64,000 bases of DNA, from the NCBI GenBank assembly GCA_028023455.1, contig JAQFVV010006335.1, positions 1,906,412-1,970,411 on the forward strand, read 5' to 3'. Below, in pieces: positions 38,445 through 49,347 of the stretch. How positions within the stretch are numbered: the first letter of the stretch is position 1; each line of letters opens with the position of its first letter. Both the position numbers and the translations under genes were made by a program. The notes under the pieces were generated by a model. The model saw only the letters and a list, made by a program, of their open reading frames with translations. It ran no database searches and had not been told where the DNA came from. Origin of the DNA: Epiperipatus broadwayi (Eukaryota; Onychophora; Udeonychophora; Euonychophora; Peripatidae).

Positions 38445-39647
38445 TTAGAGGTTTGATTGTTGTGTTATCAGTGACCAGGTTGCTGCATAGATGTCTGGAT
38501 GTGCAATTTTATTGTCTCTGGCTCGTAGTTTTGCCAGTTTGATATTGAAAGTTGATGGATGTCGCCTTGTGTTGTTACCTAGAGTGAATGTGCATCTAGT
38601 GCACCAGTATGCATAAAGCATAAAAGTGGCTGCACAGACTGATGGAATAGAGCCTTTGCAATATGAATTAATGATTGTTTGAAGGGTTGTGTTAGATTGT
38701 CTATATGCTCCTATCATAATAACTCTAATTCTGTCTAGTGCTGGACAAAGATAGAATAGATGTTCCTGTGTTTCTTCAGCCCTGTGACACAGGGGACAAA
38801 AAGGATCAATGTTAGTGTATAGTCTCCGATATCTCAGAAAATATGTCGTGGGCAGTGCTTGTAGGTTTAGTCTCAGCAAAAAATCAAAATACTTTGGCTC
38901 CAGTGACCATTTTTTAAACTTACGGAGTAATTGTAGATTATTGATTTTCAGCATTGTCAGATTGGTGTCATGGGTTGGATTTGGATGGATTAATGAATAA
39001 ATTTGCCAGTATGAATGCTTGTATATTGTCTGAAGAGATATCTGTGGAGCTGTGGTTTTTATATGATTGATCATTGATGCTAGTTGGTCATAAGCAGGGG
39101 GTGGTCTATCTGTTGGTGTTATTTGAAGTAGGCATTCAAGCATTGGAAAGTGTTTGACTGTGGATGTTATTAAGTTTGTGGCCTTCTGTAGATGGAAAAT
39201 ATAAATACTATGAAGTCCTAGTCCATTGTGAATAGGTGGTCTGGTAAGTTGTTTTGCAGATATTGACACAGTCTTCCTCTGCCACAAGAGCTTATTACAG
39301 AGAGAATAAATTTTGTTAATAAAACCTTTAGAAAATGTGATAATGGGTGAGTAATAGGTGATTTTTGTTATGGCTAGCTAGTTAAATAGCTGGATCTTGG
39401 AGTATATTGAAAGATATGCCTTTGAGAGAGAAGTAGTAATTCGCTCTGTTTCTTCTTTGAGTTTGTTCTGGATCTTGACCCTCATTGAACTTGCACTCAT
39501 ATAAAAGGGAAATCCCAAGAAAGCAGATGGCTTTCCCCCATACATGCCCGTGTACTGCTTTGCATTATAAAGAGACCAAACTGCCGTCTTATTTAGATTG
39601 ACCCTGAGTTTGTGTGTAGCTGCAAATTCTTGTAGTATTGTATGCAA
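38445..39647 (-). pseudogene. LINE ORF2, post-RT and C-terminal zinc-knuckle region
   Basis: This is the thumb-like and C-terminal part of ORF2, in the same frame as the endonuclease segment upstream. It contains an NLNKTAVW block and a LGFPFYM block (39378-39647). A single in-frame TAG (39378-39380) follows, then LLWQRKTVSISAKQL, a NGLGLHSI block, and the cysteine-histidine knuckle CPLCHRAEETQEHLFYLCP near 38750-38810. This knuckle is common in L1/Tx1 ORF2 proteins and helps bind the RNA template. The protein ends at 38445. Apart from the TAG the reading frame is open. Confidence 0.8.
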
Positions 39648-40760
39648 GGCTGGTAGGTGTTTTTTTAGATGGGAGGAAGACAGTTATATCATCCATATAA
39701 GCGATACATGTTACCTGCTGAGATGTGTTTGGTATTTGGATGCCAATGAATGTTTGCTGGATTTTTATTAATAGAGGGTTGATGTAAAAGGTGAAAAGTA
39801 AAGCACTCAGGGGGGATCCTTGTGAGATTGATTGTGTTGGAGTAAAAGATTCAGAATTTTTGCCACTGAGTGTAATATGTATATCCCGATTTAACAACAA
39901 GTTGGTTATAACATATAAAATAGTGCGAGGTATTGCAGTGGCAGCCAACATTTTAATTAATATCTCGATTGCCACAGAATCAAAAGCTGATTCAATGTCT
40001 ATTTGAACTGCAACTGGGCTGTATTTTTTCCGGCCTCGCACTGATCCCAATACAGCTTTGAAAAGAAGTGTTGCCTGTCCTGTAGATGATTGCTTTCTTG
40101 CAAACTGATATGGTGAAATCAATGGGAGCAGATATGATTCAATCCTGTCTTTAATGACTTTCTCAATGATCTTGATGGCTATTGGGCACATGGAGATAGG
40201 CCTAATATTATTAAGAGTGGTTATTGGAGCTGGTTTCTTATTAAATGGTACTATTGCAATTGGATAAAGATTTTCAATGTTGTATATTTTTTGTGAGAGA
40301 TAGTTTGCAAGATTACATAATACTTGATTAGTTGTATGGCTAAGGTGTTCGTACACAAATTTTGGTATGCCATGAGTGCCTGGATGACAGGCATTGGTCA
40401 GAGTGGCAAGCTTCAAAGCAAATTCATTAATGGTAAATGGTGTATTTGTTTCAGGTGATCCAAAATAATCGGGGGGTGGGTTGAAGAGTTGATGTGTCTG
40501 AAGATTCTGTTTGAAATGCTTATAAATAGGTTCAATCATGTTATGTGCTGCATGTATAGTTGTTCCAATTTGAAGTGCCATAGGTACTCTAATGGTGGAG
40601 GGAAAACCCATGGCCCATCTGATGTAGCCTCTAGTCCATGTATGTTGTTGACTGAGGCAGATTTTGCTTTTTTTTATCGCTAAATAGTCTTTAAGTGCTG
40701 CACATGTGCTGTTATATGCCTGGGTGAGCTTATATATATATATGCTGATATGTATTTTGA
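39589..40760 (-). pseudogene. LINE ORF2, reverse transcriptase domain
   Basis: This is the RT domain, in a different frame from the segments on either side. Motifs in order are CHPGTHGIPKF, AIVPFNKKPAP with NNIRPISM, FARKQSSTGQ, motif A VQIDIESAFDSVA, motif B ISQGSPLSALLF and motif C CIAYMDDITVFL (near 39690). All catalytic aspartates are kept. The frame is open from 40611 (first Met) and extends upstream to a stop near 40760. A frameshift in the T run near 39660 moves it back to the frame of the C-terminal part, and one in the TA run near 40735 separates it from the linker upstream. These indels lie in simple runs, as expected for recent decay. Confidence 0.85.
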
Positions 40761-40793
40761 GTAGGTTTAGACATTGTTATCCTCTTGTGAAGT

Positions 40794-41720
40794 TCATCTG
40801 CCAGAGCTAATAGCCTGGAGGGTGGAGGTTTTTTTTTTGGTGACATGGTCAATATTGAATGAAAGTATATTTATGTATGCCTGATATCTCTGCACAGCAC
40901 TTAGTTGTAGTCCTGCAAGTTTATGGAGCATAATATATGTTTCAGAAAAAAGGGATTCTGGAGTGGATGCTGGTATTAGAATTCTCATTGTTTTCCCAAG
41001 TGGTAGTGTAGTTGGCTGAATTTCAGTTAGATCAAGTGTTGCAGTTTGAGCAGAGTGATCTGAGAATGGGGATGGATTGAGCTTGAGGCTGAAGTAATGA
41101 TGCAGCATTGGTGAATAGAAGCAAAGGTCAATTAAAGATGTGTGTCGGTTATTATGGAATGTTACTGTGTTTGGTGGTAAAAAACCTTCAGCACTCATGA
41201 GTGGTATTGCAATTTGATGCAGCCATTTTGAGATGAAATCTGTGTACTTCATGTTAAAATCTCCCATGATGATAGTTGGGTAAGGAGTTGATGCTAGCAG
41301 TGAATTGATGGTGAGTATTATGTTTGATATGATGACGTTTCCAGGTGGGATGTAGGTGAAAACTATGTTGAGAGTGTTTGCATGGTGATGAAATGTAGCT
41401 ATCAACAAGTTTGCATCGATATATATGATTCTGAATGATGTGAATGGGCAAGCTGGGGTTATTAGTAGGCCAGTTCCACCCGCAGGTGATGACATGTCCC
41501 TGGAGCATGCAAAGAGATCTTCAGTGCGAAGATGCACTGTTGGGTCAATCTGTGATCCACTATATATTTTTGTTTCCAGAAGTCCCAATATATGTGTCTG
41601 TGTGATTTTGGTCCATTCTCTAAGTTGATGCAGTTTGTTTGCCGAGTTCAAACCCCGCACATTAAAAGCTGTTATTTTGACTTTCATTATGGTTGTATTT
41701 TGGGATTGTTCACATTTCAA
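40794..41720 (-). CDS. LINE ORF2, AP-type endonuclease domain
   Basis: This is the N-terminal endonuclease of ORF2, which nicks the target strand that primes reverse transcription. Motifs in order are the Asn block FNVRGLNS, the catalytic Glu block LGLLETK, YIPPGN, the GDFN block IIMGDFNMKY, the Asp block SLIDLCF and the His block FSDHSAQ. All expected catalytic residues are present in about 230 residues. The Met at 41720 lies 62 bp after the ORF1 stop; a later Met (MKVKITAF) is an equally good start. The frame ends early at 40794 because of an indel in the A10 run at 40830-40839; the other frame continues as LLALADELHKRI. The domain looks functional, the whole ORF2 does not. Confidence 0.85.
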   Translation of the reverse strand: MKCEQSQNTTIMKVKITAFNVRGLNSANKLHQLREWTKITQTHILGLLETKIYSGSQIDPTVHLRTEDLFACSRDMSSPAGGTGLLITPACPFTSFRIIYIDANLLIATFHHHANTLNIVFTYIPPGNVIISNIILTINSLLASTPYPTIIMGDFNMKYTDFISKWLHQIAIPLMSAEGFLPPNTVTFHNNRHTSLIDLCFYSPMLHHYFSLKLNPSPFSDHSAQTATLDLTEIQPTTLPLGKTMRILIPASTPESLFSETYIMLHKLAGLQLSAVQRYQAYINILSFNIDHVTKKKTSTLQAISSGR

Positions 41721-41782
41721 AATATGTTAGTGACTGGTTTTCATTGTATGAGCTGTACATTGTTGGAGTTTTAATTGGTTGG

Positions 41783-43534
41783 TTAGATAGAAGTGATGTC
41801 CATTGGTGACCAGTCATCTGTTTGAATTCTGATTAATGATGATGCAGTGTTGTACTCTTCTGTTTGTGAGTTGTTGTCCTCTTCTGTTTTTGGTTTTTTA
41901 TTGTTTTTGCTTCTTTTTGGGCGACCTGGCCCTTTTTTTTCTATTGTATTTACTTCAACTTGTGGAAGGCATGGCATGATTGCTTCCATGATATATGTTG
42001 ATGTGTTATTTTTTATTGTGTGTGTGATGTTTGTTCTATTGGTACTTTGTGTTTCACTGTAATTGCTTTGTGATATTTCAGTTGGGTTAATATTTGAATC
42101 ATTCGTGCATTGTATGTTTTGACAGTTGCTTGTGTTATTTTGAATTGCTTGTGTGACATTTGGATTTAAGTGCTGCATTCTGTTTGGTTCATTTATACTG
42201 TTGTCTTGGTTTTTTGTAGTTTGATCTTCTTTAGATGAAGAAGTTGTTTGCATCTGGTTATTCATATCTGAATTTATCTTGACTATGTTAGTGTGGCTGA
42301 TATCTTCCATTTGTGTGTGGTTGAGCTGATTATTTGTTTGCTGTGATTGTAGACTCTTTCTGTTATCACATTGTTTTTTCAGATGGTCGCTGTTTAGTTT
42401 ATCTGTGTTTTTATTTTCCTCATTGGAATTTTGATTAATGCGAGGGAGTGAGAGTGTTTCTTCAGGTGGAGAAGTTGTTTGCATATTGTTGTACATATTT
42501 GGATTTATGCTATCATTATATATATGGTTGCTGTCTTTAGTATGTGTTTGGATGGCCACTCCATTTGTTTTTTGCGATTGTGGATTCTTTTTGGTGTCAC
42601 ATTGCGTTGCCAAGTGGCCTTGCTTCCCGCATGTGTAGCATATGGGTTTAAGCCCTCTTATGAAGATGCTCAGCATGGTTTCCTGATCTGCAAATTGTGT
42701 AGGAATATTGTTTGGATCTATTTCTGGATGCAATCTCAGCTTGAAGTCAAAGCTATTGCGGTATACAAGCACTGGCGTATCTTTCAGATAAATTGGGTTG
42801 AATGCTGTGACTTTTCCAAATGGCTGCATCATTTTCTGAAAGATTTTGATGTCATATCCAAGGTATGCATTCTTGATTATGCCAGTAATCTGGTTATGTT
42901 GATCTGGATCTACTGCAATGAGTGCATAGTTGCCTAAAGTTTTAATGGTGGTTTGAAACCGGGTTTTTTGGCTTTCTTGGTAAAATTCGAGGATTAAATA
43001 CCGTGAGTTAGGATGGTCAACAATCCTTTGTATGCTATCCCAAAGTCCATGTAGTGTTATTGCTTCATAAAGTAAATTTCTAGGAAATTTATATAGCGAT
43101 AAATTTGCATCTGTCGCTGATAATATTATTGAACGAGGAGAAAAAAATCTTTTGAAAGACGTATGAAGGCCACGTGGGATCGTATTATTAAACTGTTCAC
43201 ATATTATTTTCAAATCCTCATTATTCCACTGGGCAGTAGGGGGGCATTGATTTTCTTGCGTTTGTATATCTAGCTGCAAAATATCATTAGTATTTATTTT
43301 TCGGAAGCGATGGAAAACTTTATTTTTTTCTAAAATTGGAACTTGATTGTGTTCTTTTTGTTGTAAATTATTTTTTTCCGAAGAGAAATTATTTTCCTGT
43401 AAATTATTTTTAGCTACGTTGGCATATGTTTTTGCTTCACCTGTAATTTGCATAGGCTTGGATAGCATATTGGCGCCGTTCTGCTGGTCACATGACCGGG
43501 GTGTCGCCATTGTAATGCTTTTTACGTTGAGCAA
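41783..43534 (-). CDS. LINE ORF1, nucleic-acid-binding protein (583 aa)
   Basis: This is an intact ORF1. Such proteins coat the element RNA and act as nucleic-acid chaperones. A TYANVAK motif lies near residues 36-42, a motif seen near the start of many LINE ORF1 proteins. A middle region of about 200 residues is likely the RNA-binding fold. One CCHC zinc knuckle, CYTCGKQGHLATQC, is near residues 298-311. A long Asn/Thr/Gln-rich linker follows. Near residue 535 there is an AT-hook-like block, GPGRPKRSK, which in other proteins binds the minor groove of AT-rich DNA. The start at 43534 is the first Met; MATPRSCDQ eight residues later could also be used. Confidence 0.85.
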   Translation of the reverse strand: MLNVKSITMATPRSCDQQNGANMLSKPMQITGEAKTYANVAKNNLQENNFSSEKNNLQQKEHNQVPILEKNKVFHRFRKINTNDILQLDIQTQENQCPPTAQWNNEDLKIICEQFNNTIPRGLHTSFKRFFSPRSIILSATDANLSLYKFPRNLLYEAITLHGLWDSIQRIVDHPNSRYLILEFYQESQKTRFQTTIKTLGNYALIAVDPDQHNQITGIIKNAYLGYDIKIFQKMMQPFGKVTAFNPIYLKDTPVLVYRNSFDFKLRLHPEIDPNNIPTQFADQETMLSIFIRGLKPICYTCGKQGHLATQCDTKKNPQSQKTNGVAIQTHTKDSNHIYNDSINPNMYNNMQTTSPPEETLSLPRINQNSNEENKNTDKLNSDHLKKQCDNRKSLQSQQTNNQLNHTQMEDISHTNIVKINSDMNNQMQTTSSSKEDQTTKNQDNSINEPNRMQHLNPNVTQAIQNNTSNCQNIQCTNDSNINPTEISQSNYSETQSTNRTNITHTIKNNTSTYIMEAIMPCLPQVEVNTIEKKGPGRPKRSKNNKKPKTEEDNNSQTEEYNTASSLIRIQTDDWSPMDITSI

Positions 43535-43735
43535 CGAATATTATTTTTAACAAAACAATTCATAAAAATATCTATTTAGTTAAAATACAAATTAATTTGG
43601 ATTGTCCAATACTTACTGTTCATATATATATAACTGCAAGTCAAAGATGTGTTGGTTTTAGTGTTTTCTTTGGTTAAACTCCTAAGATCTCTGTAAACAA
43701 CGATCCGTTAAAATCATCATTTGCTGCGAGACTTC

Positions 43736-43922
<187 letters not shown>

Positions 43923-45773
43923 TTATATTATTTTCAAATAATATATTGGTTATTAAGGGGATAAACACACACATACATGGTAATATAACCATACTTGCCA
44001 CATGTATATGATGCTGTATAAATGTGAAACATACATAGCATTAAGGATATTAGATTATGTTTTTTGTTTTTTTTTTAGTTAAGAAATAGTGATTTTAGTA
44101 GTAGCTTAGAGGGAAGGGGGGAGAAGGCATTTAAAAACTTGTTTCTGGAAATCTTGCTCTTTCAATTCTGCTAACATTTTTTTTAACCATTCTACTTTAC
44201 ATGTTAGATTATAAAAGTATGTGTGCCAAAAGAGTGTTTATTTTTTTATATGAAATATTTTTTGTGGATGGAAAATTGTAGCAAATTTGGTATCCAATTT
44301 AATATACATTAACAGGAAATGGGAAAGAACTTAAAATTAATATTGTGATTTCAAAATAGTCAATAATTATTATTGTTATTACTTATATAAATTCTCATGT
44401 CTATCTAGATATTTTCATGTATATGTTAGAAATGCAGTAATAAATGTTAATTTGTTTTATTAAACAAGGTGTATATTTTCATTGAGGTATTCATTATTAG
44501 TTATGATCATTCATCACCAATAGTGAATATTAATTAATTAAGATCTAATTAAATATACTAGGATTAAACAATAGTTATGAATTTGTTTAAAAATAAAGTT
44601 TTATGATTAGGCCTGGTTCTAAAGCTGTGATTGAAACCATTATCATTATTATCATCATCATCATCACATTTTAATTAATATGCAAAATAAATGTTCAAAG
44701 GCCATAAATAAATAAGTGAATTCATGGTATTTAGTTGACATTCATAAATAATTATAACAACCACCATTCCATCATCTACATCATGCAAGGATGAGTGACT
44801 TTCCATCCTAAATTAATAGTATAATATGAACTAGTAAAACTTGTAAAGATATTGAAACACATTTATTATGTTAAGATCTGGGAGATGATTTCTGTCTGAT
44901 GAATTTTATATACCAATTTAGTTTAAGGATGTTTTGTGTTTACCTAAATGTTATTGCATACAGTGATATGGGTCTAAAATCAAAATCTTCCATTTTGTTA
45001 GAAATAAAAATACCAAAAAGGGTTGAAACCCAGTACATGTGAAAAGGTTATAAAATATAACTTTGTCTAGGTTCAGATAAATGGCACCCTACTAGACCAT
45101 ATTCACTTGTTATTCACTTAAATATGCACTTGATATCAAACTGAGAGAGGAAAGGGGGTAAAATCTATTGCTAGATTTATTGAGAAGATATTTGATTGAA
45201 TTACCAGTGTACTCACCCACTTGATGTTATTTCCTGAGTTATAATAGTCTGTTGTTAATAATTTGTTTATAGTTTCTACTTGTTGATTGATGATACAATG
45301 GCTGCCTAACTAGGGCTTGAAATATGCCAGATACCAGATATCTGAAATGACTAGTTTCCTAGCATTATTGTTTCTGATTATGATATTATGATACTGTTTC
45401 AAGACACAGACATTATATGTAGTGTGGGAATGATAAGTGGATATGATATTTTATAAGTATTAAGTTACATAAATCTTAAGTAGAAATTAATGAATTTCAG
45501 TGACCGATATTTTTTTTTGATAATTAATATGTACTTGATTATTGAAAGTAATAAATTTCAATGACTATTATAATTACAACTTATGAGTCTCCATAATAGG
45601 TTTGAGATAAGCATTTTGATCTTATATTTTTGGGTTACAATGCCATTTCCTCTTTAATAGTTTTACTTACAATGGATTCTATTATTCTCATATGTTATTA
45701 AGTTACAATGATCTCATTAATTTAAGTTATAATAATATTTAATATATTTTATTTGATCTCTAAAATTTAAGTT

Positions 45774-45777
<4 letters not shown>
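43923..45777. other. AT-rich intergenic DNA
   Basis: No gene is seen. A short CAT/ATC repeat lies near 44650-44665. A single arm like that of the 30275 inverted repeat is near 44465. Confidence 0.45.
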
Positions 45778-45836
<59 letters not shown>

Positions 45837-45908
45837 TATTTGAACCCTGTTACAAGAGAGTGTAAAATGAATGCAGTAAACATTAAAGGTGCAAGCTATA
45901 CAGATAAT

Positions 45909-45999
<91 letters not shown>
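45778..45999. repeat. Two (TA)n tracts around 80 bp of unique DNA
   Basis: The tracts are at about 45778-45831 and 45913-45998. The intervening piece has no repeat structure. Confidence 0.9.
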
Positions 46000-46002
<3 letters not shown>

Positions 46003-49000
46003 GCTATGATTTTGAAGTAATTCTTGCAGTGCATGTTTCTTAATGACAATAATATAAAGATATGTAATATTAACAAGAGTTTAAAATTGGCAAACAGTCT
46101 AAAGGTGATATTTCTGTTAATGACATTTGCCATTAAAATTATAAGACCTCTGTTGAATAATTATGAACAATGGAAACTTCTTGGCACTAGAAGCATTCCA
46201 GAGATAGGGGTTATCAGCAGATGGTCAGATCCAAAGAAGGAACGTTATGAAAGTTACATGAAAAGAAAGAGAAATATTTTTCAAAAAAAGAAACAAAAAA
46301 AAATGGAAAGATAAAAAGAAAAAAGGAAGTAATTTGGAAATTGACCAAGAAGGGAAGCAAATCGATGAGTTGTTAAAAAAATTAATGAAAAAGGAAATGT
46401 TTTAGTTCAATTTATAAATCTCCATACAAATGCATCCCATAGAAATGTTGGGGTAAGTGAATGGTGTAAATGTGTTGGACAGGCACCATATATAGCTGTC
46501 TGAACCTGTGTGAATATGACAACATTCGTTATGGAAAGTTAAGGATATAACTCTACCAAATGGATTGTTCGAGTTACATTATTTTTTTTTTATTATTAAA
46601 CATGAAAAAATAAAATTTTGCAAATAAAACTTCTTTTTTAAGAATTAAAATTGAAAATTAAAAAATCATCTTAAACTCATATATATATATATATAATCGC
46701 ACAAATGAAAAAAATTATTAAAATAAAACTTTATTAAAAATAAAAAAACTAAATCTTCAACAAAAACTTAAAAAGATTTAGATATAAATATATATCTTTA
46801 AGTTTGGAAAACAAATTAATTAATGTTATTGAAAAATGGAAATGATTATTATAATTAGTTAAATGTAAACTAGCCCTTAAGCATTTAAAATGTATAAGCA
46901 AATGTCAGATAGAAGAGAAAAACAATGGGATCAGAATGGCCAATAAAAAAAATCACTCATGGAATCGGACCTCAGCGAAAAGACCATCACCATCGTCATG
47001 ACATAATGTTCACTGGATCTGAAAGCTACTATAAAAAGTGAGTGAAGAAGGAGCTGAAAGGAGAGATGTGACTATATGTGTTAGTGCAGAGTTGAAGGAG
47101 AAGGGATTGAAAAGACGCACTCTTGAATCCCTTCAGTTTTGTTAAAAGAAAAGAAATGACATTGTTTTTCCTATATTGAGGACCACAGGACATCAGGGGA
47201 ATTAATGCTGGCTCCAAATGGCAAGCAACTGCAAGAAATTAGAAACTACTGACTTGTTAAAACCGTAAGAACTGTATGAAATCTAATGAACTTTAATTAA
47301 TTTGAAAACATTAAGAACTCTAAAATATAAACTTTCCCAGTATTTCATTTATAGAAATAGAATCCTATTTGATAAACTTAATTTATTAATATGTAATTTT
47401 ATGTGATGTATTTCTTTTTTAAAATCATTTCCATTTATTTTTTTTTGTTCTTTAAGTTTTTGTTATGATTTTTTTTTGTTTTTCATTAAACTAAATTATA
47501 TAAATGTTAAATTTAGTCAGACATGAATGGCTATATAGATTTGTGAAGTTTTATTAAGGGAGGGTAATCTTAGGTTATTCGTTTCGTAGTTGAATTAGGT
47601 CAATGAATTGGATATATTGGTATAATTAGTAGATGTAGTACAAGGTTCGCTACGGGCAGAATCGCTTGTATATGCCACACACTTCCATTTTGCCTATGGA
47701 AGGAATTATAAGATGGAGAATGCTGTTCCTTCCTATGGAGTTTTTTTATTGCTCTTCTCATCAGATAGATGTAGTATTCCTATCTGGATGAGAGTCAATT
47801 TCTTTTCTTAACCTATATTTGTGCTGTCATATTCGTATTACATTGAATACATCGATATATCAGGTGGATTGACGTTGGTTTGACTGCGAACTTTTGGCCT
47901 AAGGTTAAATAAGGGATAAAATATTTGCTTTTCAAATGCAATTATGTAGTCTATTCATACTTGACACTCTAAATGCATTAAATTTAAGTTGGGTATAGAC
48001 GCTTGCATGGATTTGTTATCAGTTAAATATATTTTTGGTTTTCATATTTGATCAAAATATATAGACATTCGGTAAATAATGATACCTTACGGTGAGCATC
48101 TAAAATGTATTTATTTGGATGTCTTTTAAGTTATTGGTGTCAATGCAGCATCTTATGATGAATGCCATTGTGTTTCTTGGAAATTTCCCTCTGCATTTCC
48201 ATCAATAACTTTATATTTTGATCGTTTATGTTTATTTTGAAATGTTTTTAACCATGTAATCTATGTATCCGATCTATACTCAACATTATAAAACAAACTT
48301 TTATAAATCAGTCTGTGTGAACTTATAAAAATTAAAATGTTAATTAAAATCTAAAATCAAAGTTAAAATTGTAAGTTAAATTTTAAAATGTAAATCATAC
48401 TAAAATAATAATGCTAAATTTTATATATATGCGTGTAAATAAATGTCTGTGTGTTAATTACTGGCAGTGGCTTATTTTATTCTTTTTTAAAAAAATATTC
48501 TTAGATAAGAATTTATAAAATATAAATTTTTGCTATTCCACTGAGCTAGTGACAATGGGCTAACAACCGGAATCAAAATATATAAAATATTTTTTTTTTA
48601 AACTTACGTATCTGCCTACTTTATAAATTTTCTAGGTTCTAAGTAGCCTGGTGGTGCTCTCATAGTGCAGATACGTTAAGACTCTTATTATTCTGGATCG
48701 TTATAATGTGAACCACCTACCTTACAACTAAAGGAAAAGGTAATAAACATGCACAAGACATGAAGCCTTCTTCGCTGTACTAATTTTTTATTATTCATAA
48801 GACAATATCCAATACGAAATTGTAAGATTACAGAGGATCCACCCTAAATAATGAACATATGTCCTCCAAGAAGGTAATTATGCCTTTGTATTTATAACTG
48901 ACATTATGTGTCTGGAAAATACATGCTTTCAGATTGATAAAAATGTGTTTCATAAGTGCTGACTTTTGAGTTGGTGTTTAGATCTAGTTTCTCATCTCCC

Positions 49001-49347
49001 AACCTTTCACTGATATGAGCCATTTAGCTCAAAACCAGCTGATCTGAAAATAGGGAGAAGATAGAGATTTTGAATACTATCTCTACAGCTGCTTAAGTAA
49101 ACAAAGCTTGTTGGAAATATTGGTAAAGCTACATCAAGTGATCATAAAATGCAAGCTTAAAAGCAAGTTATGAAATGTATAAATTGTTTTATATATCATA
49201 AGTGTACCTTCAAAGGTTTTTGAAATTCTATATATTGCAGAGGCTTTTACTATATGGTAAATCTGAGCTGAATTCAGACCAATATAGGTAACTAGTTTTT
49301 TAATCTGGATTTGAAGACTTTTATGTGTCTGAAAAATTCATGCTTTC
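46000..49347. other. AT-rich intergenic DNA with two unidentified frames
   Basis: The frame 46024-46314 (96 codons) ends in a lysine/arginine-rich segment (SDPKKERYESYMKRKRN) and an adjacent frame to about 46500 contains VSEWCKCVG. Neither is assigned to a family. The region 46.98-47.22 kb is less AT-rich without a recognised product. A segment CATGCTTTCAG with its preceding 20 bp occurs at both about 48905 and 49320, the second touching repeat copy B. Confidence 0.35.

Larger units (their letters stand above)
37981..43735 (-). mobile_element. Full-length L1/Tx1-type LINE between two (ATT)n arrays
   Basis: This is a complete two-ORF non-LTR retrotransposon of about 5.75 kb: 5' UTR about 43535-43735, ORF1 41783-43534, a 62 bp gap, ORF2 38445-41720, 3' UTR 37981-38444. 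The 3' UTR carries an AATAAA signal on the minus strand (near 38000), followed within 20 bp by the AAT array. ORF1 with a CCHC knuckle, an AP-type endonuclease and a CPLC...H...C knuckle after the RT fit the L1/Tx1 group. ORF1 is intact, while ORF2 has a few frameshifts and one stop, so the copy is young but not active. Both ends meet (ATT)n arrays in the same orientation. Confidence 0.85.

Noticed and set aside
39791-43550. Plus-strand frames across the LINE (for example 42479-42937)
   Set aside because: They are antisense shadows of ORF1 and ORF2, which show full motif series on the minus strand.
46390-46560. Possible P2X7-like cysteine motif (VSEWCKCVG)
   Set aside because: Only a few residues fit the WCxCG pattern; the following cysteines are missing and a stop interrupts. 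Too little to call.
47029-47217. 62-codon minus-strand frame
   Set aside because: No recognisable domain on either strand; composition does not differ enough from chance.
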